Assembly (NCBI GenBank): GCA_964452045.1
Contig: CAYVKM010000008.1
Span: 15,113 to 79,112, forward strand
Reading direction: 5' to 3'
DNA length: 64,000 nucleotides
Source: CAYVKM01 sp964452045
GTDB taxonomy: Bacteria > Calditrichota > Calditrichia > RBG-13-44-9
Shown: positions 8,501-16,969 of the stretch, piece by piece
Layout of the letters: every line of letters starts with the position of its first letter
How positions within the stretch are numbered: the stretch's first letter is position 1
Made by a program: the position numbers and the translations under genes
Notes under the pieces: generated by a model
What the model was told of the DNA's origin: nothing
Seen by the model: only the letters and a program-made list of their open reading frames with translations
Database searches by the model: none

Positions 8501-10081
8501 ATGAAAAAACCGGGCATACTCAATGGTGCCTTAATTGGTGTCCTCCTCACTGCACCGATGATTGCCCTGCTTTACCTGGCCTGGAAATCACTTCGACTCG
8601 CTTTTGTCCCATTCAATCTGTTTGACTGGTTGGCCCGGGTACTGCCTGGTTCGATAGTTACCTTTAGCATTGAAAATATGGTGAAGGTAATCTGGATGTT
8701 TGAATTAGGTAACACTGCCATCGTTGCCAAGTCCGCCGAGCAAACCATGGCGATTATCATTTTCTTCCTGGCTGGTGTGGTGGGTGGAATAATTTTATCT
8801 GCTCTGAATCGGTTGATTAAAAAATCGCCATTGGTTGTCGGAATAATTGGAGGAGCGGCCTTTGCTCTTCCCATGCTGATCATCAGTCTAAGCATCGACA
8901 GAACAAGCACGGTGAGTACATTGGTCAATGTTTTTTGGATTTTTCTGATCTTTCTACTCTGGGGATATTTATATGGCCGAATCTACCAGACGTTATGGAA
9001 TAAGCTGGAAGAGGATGAGGCAGTTCAAATAGACCGCCGGCGTTTTCTGATCCGCCTGGGTGGAGTAACCGCGGTGATTACCGTGGCCGGAGCTTCACTG
9101 GGCATGTTCTTTAATAGGCAAAAGCCCGCGAGCGATGAACCCTGGTCCGCAACCCACGCTTTGCCTAATGCCGATGCCAAAGTGCAGCCGGCTCCCGGTA
9201 CCCGTCCCGAGTTTACCCCGGTTGCGGATCATTACCGGATCGATATTAACACCACCCCGCCGCAGATTGATGAAATGACCTGGCGTCTCCGGATAAATGG
9301 ATTGGTAGAGCAACCTCTTGAATTGACACTTGAAAAACTGCGCGCCTACCCACCAACAAATCAATTTATCACCCTGGAATGCATTTCCAATCCGGTAGGT
9401 GGAGACTTGATCAGTACCCAACGCTGGACCGGGGTGAGTCTGCAAAAACTTCTGCCCGATCTTCGGTTGAAACCGGAGGCAACCCATTTGAAGATTACAT
9501 CGGCTGACGGATTTTTCGAAACGGTCTCATTGGAAACGATTAAAAATGATGAGCGAATTATGTTTACTTACGCCTGGGATGGTCTTCCCCTCCCAGCAAC
9601 ACATGGATTTCCATTACGCATATACATTCCGGACCGCTATGGGATGAAACAACCCAAGTGGATTGAATCCGTGGAAGCGATTGATGAGAGGGAAGCCGGC
9701 TATTGGGTTGTCCGTGGCTGGGATCGAAAAGCTCAGATGAAGTCCACCTCAGTGATCGATACAATAGCAGTAGATTCGGTCATCACTACCGCGGATGGAC
9801 AGAAACTAATTCCTGTGGGTGGTATCGCTTATGCCGGAGCACGGGGGATTTCCAGAGTGGGAGTACAACTGGATAATGGCGACTGGCATGCGGCCGAGCT
9901 CCGCACCCCACTGTCTTCTACTACCTGGGTTATCTGGCGTTACAATCTGCCTTTTCAGGAAGGCGAACGTAGGTTAACCGTTCGATGTTTTGAAGGCACT
10001 GGTACGACCCAGATTGCAACGCCTGAGGATTCTTACCCCTCCGGGGCTACCGGTCTCAATGGCAAAACCGCTAGGCTCTAA
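8501..10081 (+). CDS. Membrane-anchored molybdopterin oxidoreductase (sulfite oxidase/YedY fold)
   Basis: The 526-residue protein has four hydrophobic helices in its first 165 residues, then a twin-arginine-like DRRRFLIRLGG followed by a hydrophobic stretch near 178-200. A sulfite-oxidase-type molybdopterin domain fills the rest. The molybdenum-ligating cysteine is Cys294 in TLECISNPVGG, and the C-terminal dimerisation-like domain is present (about 410-520). The enzyme domain should sit in the periplasm, exported folded by Tat. Substrates of this fold include sulfite, nitrate and protein methionine sulfoxide. An exported MsrA-MsrB lies 2.6 kb away, but a shared role is only a guess. Confidence 0.85.
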   Translation: MKKPGILNGALIGVLLTAPMIALLYLAWKSLRLAFVPFNLFDWLARVLPGSIVTFSIENMVKVIWMFELGNTAIVAKSAEQTMAIIIFFLAGVVGGIILSALNRLIKKSPLVVGIIGGAAFALPMLIISLSIDRTSTVSTLVNVFWIFLIFLLWGYLYGRIYQTLWNKLEEDEAVQIDRRRFLIRLGGVTAVITVAGASLGMFFNRQKPASDEPWSATHALPNADAKVQPAPGTRPEFTPVADHYRIDINTTPPQIDEMTWRLRINGLVEQPLELTLEKLRAYPPTNQFITLECISNPVGGDLISTQRWTGVSLQKLLPDLRLKPEATHLKITSADGFFETVSLETIKNDERIMFTYAWDGLPLPATHGFPLRIYIPDRYGMKQPKWIESVEAIDEREAGYWVVRGWDRKAQMKSTSVIDTIAVDSVITTADGQKLIPVGGIAYAGARGISRVGVQLDNGDWHAAELRTPLSSTTWVIWRYNLPFQEGERRLTVRCFEGTGTTQIATPEDSYPSGATGLNGKTARL

Positions 10082-10255
10082 ACAATTCCACAATTTTTTA
10101 ATGGAGAATAAATAGATAGAAAAAATATCCTGCGATTTTAGATTCACTGGGACAGGATAAATCCATGAATACTAAAAGCCAATTGCTTAAATGACTTTTC
10201 GCTTTACTAAGAACTCTAATGAATGATGAATAAAGTGCGCCAAATTTATCAGAAA

Positions 10256-10384
10256 TCAATAATATTTTCGAATGATTTCCTTCAACCGGCGGGCTTCGAT
10301 GATGAGAATGACCAGAATAACGAATGACAGTGCTATTATAAAAATCAATATCGGTAGTATCACTTCATTGAGTATCTGATCCAT
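10256..10384 (-). CDS. Small single-pass membrane protein (42 residues)
   Basis: A short frame on the minus strand reads MDQILNEVILPILIFII..., then a hydrophobic run to about residue 29 and a basic tail (EARRLKEIIRKYY). The ATG is preceded by AGGGAAGG at a good distance. The layout of short acidic N-tail, one transmembrane helix and basic C-tail is typical of small bacterial membrane proteins. I do not recognise a family. It is downstream of another small gene on the same strand, with an inverted repeat between them. Confidence 0.55.
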   Translation of the reverse strand: MDQILNEVILPILIFIIALSFVILVILIIEARRLKEIIRKYY

Positions 10385-10405
10385 GGCCTTCCCTGTAAAT
10401 TATAT

Positions 10406-10460
10406 GCGGATAGCAGGAAAAGGATTGGGGGGACCAGCATTCGGTTTTCCCGCCATCCGC
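10406..10460. repeat. Imperfect inverted repeat between two small genes
   Basis: Arms at 10406-10421 (GCGGATAGCAGGAAAA) and 10445-10460 pair at 14 of 16 positions around a 23-base loop. It lies between the 65-residue and 42-residue genes on the minus strand. There is no T-run on either side, so it is not a classical terminator. It may be an RNA processing or attenuation structure, or a dispersed palindrome. Confidence 0.5.
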
Positions 10461-10523
10461 AGGCAATAATTAATACTTAAAATAGAACAGGGATTAGATA
10501 GAGATCACAATTATTGAGATGTT

Positions 10524-10721
10524 TTATGTATTTCCAGAGAGGGTTTCTTCCAGTTTGCTCAAATGATGTTCCGTCCGCTGCAGCTTGCGCAATTTCAGAA
10601 AAAGTCTGGTTCTTTTCGTTTTATGATAAGAAATATTACCTTCGCCGCCCATCTCCTGAATAACCGTCAGCAATTCCCGGTAGTTCTTGTCATACGCGTT
10701 GCGGATCTCCGGGAGTGTCAT
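10524..10721 (-). CDS. Small charged hypothetical protein (65 residues)
   Basis: The 65-residue protein is rich in Lys, Arg and Glu, with no signal peptide or membrane segment. It is predicted mostly helical (MTLPEIRNAYDKNYRELLTV... KLRKLQRTEHHLSKLEETL). The ATG is preceded by AAAGAGGTATCT, a good ribosome site. I do not recognise the family. A 42-residue membrane protein gene follows about 140 bp downstream on the same strand. It may be a small cytoplasmic accessory protein; no function is assigned. Confidence 0.5.
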   Translation of the reverse strand: MTLPEIRNAYDKNYRELLTVIQEMGGEGNISYHKTKRTRLFLKLRKLQRTEHHLSKLEETLSGNT

Positions 10722-10904
10722 AGATACCTCTTTTTTAAATCTGACTGGTCCTTATTTAAGATTATCGGATTAAATGGAAATAGTTTTAGGAATTGAAAAA
10801 CGGGAACGATTACCATAATTTGGCGTTTGTGGGAAGATGGTGGATAAATCAATAAAGAATCTGATTTTTATCGCTTTTGTAGTTCAATAAAAAGAGGTAT
10901 CAAA

Positions 10905-11696
10905 ATGCAAAAAGGAATTTATATTTTATTTGTTTTGCTGTTAAGCCTGCTCGTTGTACTCGGGTGCCAGGAAAACACCACTTCGGTTAATAATGAAGGG
11001 AATACCGGGACGCTAAAGTTATACCTCACCGATGCCCCCTTCGCCATATATGATTCGGTCAATATTACTTTTTCACAGGTCAGTGCTCATTATGATTCTT
11101 CCTGGATCGTTCTGATGGATTCATTGATGACGGTAAATCTGATGGACTTGACTAATGGTCATACTATAGTCTTTGGCAGTGCGGATGTACCCGCCGGACA
11201 CTATACCCGGATCCGGATAAAAATCCTGGATTCATATGTGGTAGTCGATGGTCAGAAACATATGATGACCGTGCCCAGCGGCGCAACCAGCGGTTTAAAG
11301 TTTGGACCGGAATTTACCGTTTCCGAGGGTTCAACTTACGAGATGATTGTCGATTTTGATGTTCATCGCTCGATTGTTACCACTGGTCCGCGCTCTCATC
11401 CCCACGACTATAAACTGAAACCGAGAATTAGAATCTGTCCTATGGCTTTAACCGGTTCAATAATCGGAGCGCTCACCAATCCGGAACATCTACCGATGGC
11501 TTATGCAATTCAGAACAGTGATACTATCACTTCCGCCATTCCTGATTCTACCAACGGATATTTTTTATTGTCCTTTTTGCCAGAAGGAACTTACCTGGTA
11601 TCTCTTCGCGACACTCTGGATCAGAGCTATGAACAGTCCGGAGTTACGGTTACAGCCGGGGAAAATACGGATTTGGGAAGCATCACGCTGCAATAG
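10905..11696 (+). CDS. DUF4382 lipoprotein with C-terminal carboxypeptidase-regulatory-like domain
   Basis: The 263-residue protein has a lipoprotein signal with lipobox VVLGC (Cys near 21). It then has the DUF4382 pattern GTLKLYLTDAP near 36-46 and VPAGHYTRIRIKIL near 97-110. A C-terminal beta domain (about 180-263) looks like a carboxypeptidase regulatory or SdrD-type fold. It is probably attached to the outer membrane and faces the periplasm or surface. The ribosome site AAAAAGAGGTATCAAA precedes the ATG. The function of DUF4382 is unknown. Confidence 0.8.
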   Translation: MQKGIYILFVLLLSLLVVLGCQENTTSVNNEGNTGTLKLYLTDAPFAIYDSVNITFSQVSAHYDSSWIVLMDSLMTVNLMDLTNGHTIVFGSADVPAGHYTRIRIKILDSYVVVDGQKHMMTVPSGATSGLKFGPEFTVSEGSTYEMIVDFDVHRSIVTTGPRSHPHDYKLKPRIRICPMALTGSIIGALTNPEHLPMAYAIQNSDTITSAIPDSTNGYFLLSFLPEGTYLVSLRDTLDQSYEQSGVTVTAGENTDLGSITLQ

Positions 11697-11831
11697 AGCC
11701 AAGAAATTTTAATAGCGGTTTACATCAATTAATCAGGTGTGTGGGTCGAGTGCTCATTCCTGATCACCCAGCCCACCTCCCTGACCTAAATTTTCCATAA
11801 CATTAACTATTTTTACCTTAGCACCCAGGGA

Positions 11832-12365
11832 TTAATGCAGCCGTTTAATCTGACCGCGGATCTCGCCTTCGGAATGCATTTTAGTATGTACCTGTACATA
11901 GGTGCTGTCCTTAAGCATCAATCCTTTTAGATCAGCTATGGTTTTACCCTGCATCGGACCAAGAAGATCTTTCGCAGTTATTAAACCTTCCGCCAGTATG
12001 CCATTTACCGGACCGGGAATCATCTTTGGCGTCATTCCGCTATCCGGATATAACCAGGCAATATGCGGACCGTTTTCATCGGCCAGGCCCAAATGCATAT
12101 GGGCCATCAAAACACTGTCCAAACCGGTTACACTCAGTTTGTAATGAATTTTTGTGGTATCCAGATTAAATCTGAATAATGCTTCCCCCCTCGACATAGT
12201 ATGCACCGAATCGGGAACTTCATTTATTCCAGATAACTCCGCAATAAAATTTGCATTCTCTCTGGTTAAGCTGGATTCTACCGCTGTCTTTTCTTTCTGC
12301 TGACCACAACCCGCCATCACAGCGAAGATGACTATGGCAAAACCAAAATACATTAAACGCTTCAT
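11832..12365 (-). CDS. CHRD-domain lipoprotein
   Basis: The 177-residue protein has lipobox VMAGC at about residue 19 and then a CHRD domain. Typical features are FIAELSGINEVP near 40, HMHLG near 90 and the ending YVQVHTKMHSEGEIRGQI. CHRD domains occur in chordin and in many bacterial exported proteins; the molecular role in bacteria is not known. The ATG has AGGAGG upstream. The gene converges on the DUF4382 lipoprotein gene, with about 135 bp between their stops. Confidence 0.85.
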   Translation of the reverse strand: MKRLMYFGFAIVIFAVMAGCGQQKEKTAVESSLTRENANFIAELSGINEVPDSVHTMSRGEALFRFNLDTTKIHYKLSVTGLDSVLMAHMHLGLADENGPHIAWLYPDSGMTPKMIPGPVNGILAEGLITAKDLLGPMQGKTIADLKGLMLKDSTYVQVHTKMHSEGEIRGQIKRLH

Positions 12366-12738
12366 TTAAATATCCTCCCTTATTTTTAGGAATGGTTATA
12401 AAGACATTTTGAACTAATCTTAATTATTTCCATACGGCGATTACCATAATATTTATTACAATTCAAATTTTCAGGTGAGCACAATAACCATTACAGATGA
12501 AGATATTATGAAGAGGTACTTCTGGTCGGATTAATGGGAGGGGAAATTAATGGGCATAACTTAAAAAGCATTATTGTTTCTAGTGATTATATATCAAGGC
12601 AAAATCTTCCCGTTTTAACCTTTTCATATTTCTTTTTTCCTTAATCTTATGCCATTTTTATTTTCTTTTGATCCTTTCGTGATTCTTTTGTGTTTTTTGA
12701 TGGTTAGATTACTACTGAAAAAAACCAGGGGAAATAAA
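12366..12738. other. Intergenic region between divergent genes
   Basis: About 370 bp of AT-rich sequence separate the CHRD lipoprotein gene from the methionine sulfoxide reductase gene, which diverge. It should contain both promoters. A longer upstream start for the reductase (ATG at 12649) is possible, but the ATG at 12739 with AGGGGA in front is preferred. I see no other structure. Confidence 0.4.
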
Positions 12739-13794
12739 ATGAAATACTATAGATGGTTTTATTTGTTATTATTTATGTTAACACTGGCCTGCTCCAACCC
12801 CGATTCGAAGAATATGCAGCTGGAAGCAGCGACGCCAACGGACGGCTTGCAAACGGCCACGTTTGCCGGCGGCTGCTACTGGTCCATGGAAGCGGCTTTT
12901 GAAAAGCTAAACGGTCCGAGCAAGGTGATGGCCGGGCATGCCGAAGGGACTTCCGCAGCCGGCGCCACCGGCCCGGTGGAAGCCGTCCAGATTAGCTACG
13001 ATCCAAAGATAATCAGTTATCAGGAACTGCTGGATTACTACTGGCGGCACATTGATCCCACCGATGCCGGGGGATCTTTCTACGACCGGGGTTCGGAGTA
13101 CATGACCTACATTTTTTACCGGGATGATTCACAGAAAAAATCTGCTGAGATTTCCAAATCCGATCTGGAAAAATCTGGCATCTTTGAAAAACCTGTTGTC
13201 ACCCGGATCGTCAAATTTGACAAGTTCACCCCGGTTCAGGAGTCTGAACAGGACTATTATCTGAAGCAACCTGATAAATACAACCGCTACCGCCAGGCCT
13301 GTGGCCGTGATGATTTCTTGCAAAAGGTGTGGGGAAAAGCCGATGCCGGAAAATATAAAAAACCGTCCGAAGCCGAGATCAAGAAGAAGCTCACTTCCCT
13401 GCAATGCGACGTCACCCAGAATAATGCGACCGAACGTCCTTTCCATAATGCGTATTACAATAACAAACGGGAAGGTATTTATGTTGACGTGGTAACCGGG
13501 GAACCGCTGTTCAGCTCCACCGATAAATTTAAGTCCAATTCCGGCTGGCCCAGTTTTACCAAACCCATAGATCCCGGTCATGTTATTCGGAAAGAAGACA
13601 AGTCTATGGGAATGGAACGAATTGAAGTGCGCAGTAATGCCGGGGATTCCCATTTGGGGCACCTGTTCGATGATGGCCCCGCACCCACCGGACTGCGCTA
13701 CTGCATTAATTCAGCCTCGCTTCGATTTATCCCGAAGGAAGATATGGAGAAAGAGGGATATGGGGCTTATCTTTATTTATTCAGAGATAAGTAA
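12739..13794 (+). CDS. msrAB: Bifunctional peptide methionine sulfoxide reductase MsrA-MsrB, lipoprotein
   Basis: With the start at 12739 (AGGGGA ribosome site) the protein is 351 residues and begins with a lipoprotein signal ending LTLAC (Cys18). The MsrA domain follows, with the catalytic cysteine at 46 in FAGGCYWSME. The MsrB domain occupies the C-terminal third, with catalytic Cys322 in LRYCINSASLRF. MsrB zinc-binding CxxC pairs are absent (YVDVVTGEPLF), so this is the zinc-free form. It should repair both S- and R-methionine sulfoxide in periplasmic proteins, drawing electrons from an unseen partner. An in-frame upstream ATG at 12649 would bury the lipobox. Confidence 0.93.
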   Translation: MKYYRWFYLLLFMLTLACSNPDSKNMQLEAATPTDGLQTATFAGGCYWSMEAAFEKLNGPSKVMAGHAEGTSAAGATGPVEAVQISYDPKIISYQELLDYYWRHIDPTDAGGSFYDRGSEYMTYIFYRDDSQKKSAEISKSDLEKSGIFEKPVVTRIVKFDKFTPVQESEQDYYLKQPDKYNRYRQACGRDDFLQKVWGKADAGKYKKPSEAEIKKKLTSLQCDVTQNNATERPFHNAYYNNKREGIYVDVVTGEPLFSSTDKFKSNSGWPSFTKPIDPGHVIRKEDKSMGMERIEVRSNAGDSHLGHLFDDGPAPTGLRYCINSASLRFIPKEDMEKEGYGAYLYLFRDK

Positions 13795-13804
13795 AGATTA
13801 CCCG

Positions 13805-13842
13805 GAGATGCCATCTCTTAAAAGGATGGCATCTCTTTTTTT
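13805..13842 (+). terminator. Rho-independent terminator after msrAB
   Basis: GAGATGCCATC at 13805-13815 pairs perfectly with GATGGCATCTC at 13825-13835 around a 9-base loop, followed by seven Ts. It begins 10 bases after the reductase stop codon. Confidence 0.9.
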
Positions 13843-13999
13843 ATGATTTACTGACTCGATTACCTATTTATGCCGCCGACCAGAGAAATAACCATCATTT
13901 TAATAAACCATGCCGGAAACCATTAAAATAGTATTAACTTAGTTGGCTATACCCAAAATTTAGATATAGCACCTCGTATCAATATCAGATTGGAAAGAA

Positions 14000-15592
14000 A
14001 TGGAAAAATTGGAAAAGTTTGCCAGGTTTGGCTTGTCAAACAATATGTTAAACGCAATACAAAAAAAGGGGTTTGAAGAACCTACTCCCATTCAGGAACA
14101 AATAATCCCCAGAGTGCTTGATAACCAAAAAGATCTGGTGGGACAAGCCCAGACCGGTACCGGTAAGACTGCCGCCTTCGGGATACCGATTCTGGAAAAC
14201 CTGATCGAACGTTCAAAACATATTCAGGTGATAGTCCTGGTCCCGACCCGTGAGCTGGCCATCCAGGTATCGGAGGAGATTCATTCCCTCAGGGGAAAGA
14301 AAAAATTGGAAATTATTCCCATCTATGGCGGACAATCAATAGAACTTCAGCTCAACAAACTTAAGCGGGGAGTGGATGTGGTTGTTGGTACCCCGGGCAG
14401 AATACTCGACCACTTGCGCCGGGGAAAACTGAATCTTCGCCACGTATCCTATGCTATTCTGGATGAAGCAGACGAAATGCTGAATATGGGTTTCATTGAG
14501 GATGTGGAAGAAATCCTGAAGCAGACCAATCCGGACAGGACCACTTTACTTTTTTCTGCCACTATTCCCAGAGAAATTCTGGCAATTGCCAGAAAGTACA
14601 TGAAAGATTATGAATTGATCAGAATTGAAAATAAACAGGTAACCGTAGATCTGACCGACCAAATTTATTTTGAAGTATCAAAATCTGACAAATTTGAAGC
14701 CTTGTGCCGAATCATCGATATTGAACCAGATTTTTACGGTCTGGTGTTCTGTCGTACCAAAGTGGATGTGGATCAAATCTCCACTCATTTGATTGACCGG
14801 GGATATGATGCCGAAGCGCTGCACGGCGATATTTCCCAGAACCAGCGGGAAAAAATTCTGAGCAAATTCAAAAACAAGAGGATTAATATCTTGGTCGCAA
14901 CCGATGTGGCCGCCAGGGGGATTGACATACACAACCTGACCCATGTTATCAATTATGTCATACCCCAGGATCCGGACTCCTATGTGCACCGGATTGGCCG
15001 GACCGGGCGGGCTGGCCGGGAAGGGACTGCCATTACCTTCATTACCCCGGAAGAATATCGGAGACTGATGTACATTAAAAAAGCAGCCAGAACTGATATC
15101 CGCAAAGAAAAACTACCACAAATTTCCGATATCATCAATGTTAAGAAAACCCGGATAAAAACCGAAATTGAAAAGATCAGCCAGTCCAGTTTACCGGAGG
15201 AGTTTTTGAACATGGCCAGGGAATTGTTGGCAGAAACCGGTCCCGAGCAGGCACTTGCGGCACTGTTGAAATATTCCTTTCAAAACGAACTGGATCCGGG
15301 AAGCTATAACGAGATACGGGATGGATCTCCCAACATTCAGGGTAAAACCCGTTTATTCGTGGCAATGGGCCGGAAAGATCACCTGAACCCAAGAAAACTG
15401 GTCAGTTTGATTAAAAACAAAGTCCAGATAGCAGACCATAAGATAGATGATGTTCAGGTGTTCGATAAATTTTCATTTATCACGGTTCCCTTCCGGGATG
15501 CCGAACAAATATTACAAATTTTCCGGAAGGAAAACCGGGGCAGGAAGCCGATGGTGGTTGTGGCGAAGGAGGGCCGCTTCAGCCGGCGATAA
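14000..15592 (+). CDS. deaD: DEAD-box RNA helicase with DbpA-type RNA-binding domain (DeaD/CsdA-like)
   Basis: The 530-residue protein has all main helicase motifs: the Q motif GFEEPTPIQ, motif I AQTGTGKT at about 50-57, PTRELA, DEAD near 155, SAT, VATDVAARGIDI and HRIGRTGRAGREG. The last 75 residues (from about 448, RLFVAMGRKDHLNPRKLVSLI) form a DbpA-type RRM-like RNA-binding domain. This architecture matches the DeaD/CsdA group, which unwinds RNA in ribosome assembly and cold-shock mRNA turnover. The ATG follows GGAAAGAA. A hairpin terminator follows, and the gene appears to be transcribed alone. Confidence 0.95.
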   Translation: MEKLEKFARFGLSNNMLNAIQKKGFEEPTPIQEQIIPRVLDNQKDLVGQAQTGTGKTAAFGIPILENLIERSKHIQVIVLVPTRELAIQVSEEIHSLRGKKKLEIIPIYGGQSIELQLNKLKRGVDVVVGTPGRILDHLRRGKLNLRHVSYAILDEADEMLNMGFIEDVEEILKQTNPDRTTLLFSATIPREILAIARKYMKDYELIRIENKQVTVDLTDQIYFEVSKSDKFEALCRIIDIEPDFYGLVFCRTKVDVDQISTHLIDRGYDAEALHGDISQNQREKILSKFKNKRINILVATDVAARGIDIHNLTHVINYVIPQDPDSYVHRIGRTGRAGREGTAITFITPEEYRRLMYIKKAARTDIRKEKLPQISDIINVKKTRIKTEIEKISQSSLPEEFLNMARELLAETGPEQALAALLKYSFQNELDPGSYNEIRDGSPNIQGKTRLFVAMGRKDHLNPRKLVSLIKNKVQIADHKIDDVQVFDKFSFITVPFRDAEQILQIFRKENRGRKPMVVVAKEGRFSRR

Positions 15593-15606
15593 AGGATTAT
15601 CAAAAA

Positions 15607-15640
15607 ATGCCATTGCTCGCAGCGATGGCATCTCTTCATT
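15607..15640 (+). terminator. Terminator-like hairpin after the DEAD-box helicase
   Basis: ATGCCATTGCT at 15607-15617 pairs with AGCGATGGCAT at 15621-15631 (one G-T pair) around a 3-base loop. A T-rich but interrupted tail follows. It lies 14 bases after the stop codon. Confidence 0.7.
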
Positions 15641-15755
15641 CTTCTGAAAAAAACATACAGCATTATCCACTTTTCAGAGATCTAATATATTCATCAACTT
15701 TTTCTGAAATCTTCCGTAAATCAGTATAATTTATTTATCAGCTATGGAGGATATT

Positions 15756-16772
15756 ATGGAACTGGAAGATAAAGTTTTGGAAAAATTCAGGAGTTCTCTG
15801 GCCAATCACCGGGATGAGCTTATTCAATGGATAAATGATTCCGGGGGACAGAAGGATGTCCATCTGGGTGGTACCTCAGTAAATGATGTGCTGAAGGTTA
15901 TTTCCGAACTAAAAGAGACCCTGGAAAAGATTGATCAGGGTACTTTTGGTATCTGCGAAGTGTGTCACGAGGATGTTGATGCCTCCCGATTGGAGATGGA
16001 TTATACTGCATGCGTGTGTCTGGAACATCTGAATGAAGTTCAGAGACGTTCCCTGGAACGTGATCTGGAACTGGCCGGTAAGGTCCAGCGCCAACTGCTG
16101 GCCTGCTGCACCCCCAGTTTACCGGGAGTCCAAATTTCGGTTTTTTCTAAACCGGCCCAGGTAGTTGGTGGAGACTACTACGATTTCTTCGGCTACCCGG
16201 ATACTTCCCAGGGAATCGTGATTGCCGACGTGATGGGCAAGGGATTATCTGCCAGCATGCTGATGTCCAATTTGCAGGCGTCGTTGCGGATTATCGGTCC
16301 GGACTATGATGATCCGGCCAAAATTGCCCGGCGGCTGAATGATTTATTTCTCCGGAATCTGAAACTGATCCGGTTCATTTCCATTTTCATGGGTATCCTG
16401 GATCCGGAATGCCGAACTCTTCGCTACTGCAATGCCGGCCACCATTCGCCTCTGCTTCACAAAGCGGCTTCCGGCGAGATCCTGACCCTTCAACCAACCG
16501 GTCCGGCAATTGGCCTTTCCCCCGATCCGGAGTATACGTCCGAATCAGTGGAGATAGAACCTGGGGATTTCCTGTTGCTTTATACCGATGGGATTATTGA
16601 GAACCGGAACCGGGATAATGAGGAATTCGGGGAAGAACGCTTGAGAAAATTTCTGGCGGAAAATCACAAAAAATCAGCGGAAGATTTCATTCCGGCTTTG
16701 GTAAAAACTGCCCAGGCCTTCTCCAGCGAAATACACGATGATGTTACCCTGATGGCTTTGAAGCGGGAATAG
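15756..16772 (+). CDS. PP2C (RsbU-type) phosphatase fused to an N-terminal DksA/TraR-type zinc finger
   Basis: I prefer the ATG at 15756, eight bases after GGAGG, over the ATG at 15744; this gives 338 residues. Residues about 1-65 are helical, as in the DksA coiled coil. Then comes GTFGICEVCHED...TACVCLEHLNE, a DksA-type finger whose second ligand pair is C-x-C or C-x3-H instead of CxxC. A linker helix leads into a PP2C domain with GGDYYDF, IADVMGKGLSASM and a terminal HDDVTLM. It should dephosphorylate a STAS-type antagonist. The finger could bind RNA polymerase or simply act as a structural or redox switch; this is inference. Confidence 0.85.
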   Translation: MELEDKVLEKFRSSLANHRDELIQWINDSGGQKDVHLGGTSVNDVLKVISELKETLEKIDQGTFGICEVCHEDVDASRLEMDYTACVCLEHLNEVQRRSLERDLELAGKVQRQLLACCTPSLPGVQISVFSKPAQVVGGDYYDFFGYPDTSQGIVIADVMGKGLSASMLMSNLQASLRIIGPDYDDPAKIARRLNDLFLRNLKLIRFISIFMGILDPECRTLRYCNAGHHSPLLHKAASGEILTLQPTGPAIGLSPDPEYTSESVEIEPGDFLLLYTDGIIENRNRDNEEFGEERLRKFLAENHKKSAEDFIPALVKTAQAFSSEIHDDVTLMALKRE

Positions 16773-16864
16773 GTTTCTTGATGTAGAATCACTCTCTTTT
16801 CGATAAAAAATTCGCCCAAACCGATTTTTATTTTATCACCAGCAAATCGCGGTTCGAATGATGC

Positions 16865-16960
16865 AACCTCCCGGAGGTTCTGATCCAGGCAACAAAACCT
16901 TCCCAAACCAAAACCTCCCGAAGGTTTCAAACCTTTGGGAGGTACAGGCTCCGGGAGGTT
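16865..16960. repeat. Cluster of AACCTCC/GGAGGTT palindromes
   Basis: AACCTCCCGGAGGTT at 16865-16879 is a near-perfect palindrome. ACCTCCCGAAGGTTT at 16912-16926 pairs with 16929-16943 (14 of 15). A third half-copy, CTCCGGGAGGTT, lies near 16949-16960. The cluster fills the gap between two convergent genes. There is no clean T-run, so I read it as a dispersed palindromic repeat that may also end transcription. Confidence 0.75.
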
Positions 16961-16969
16961 ATTATCTGA

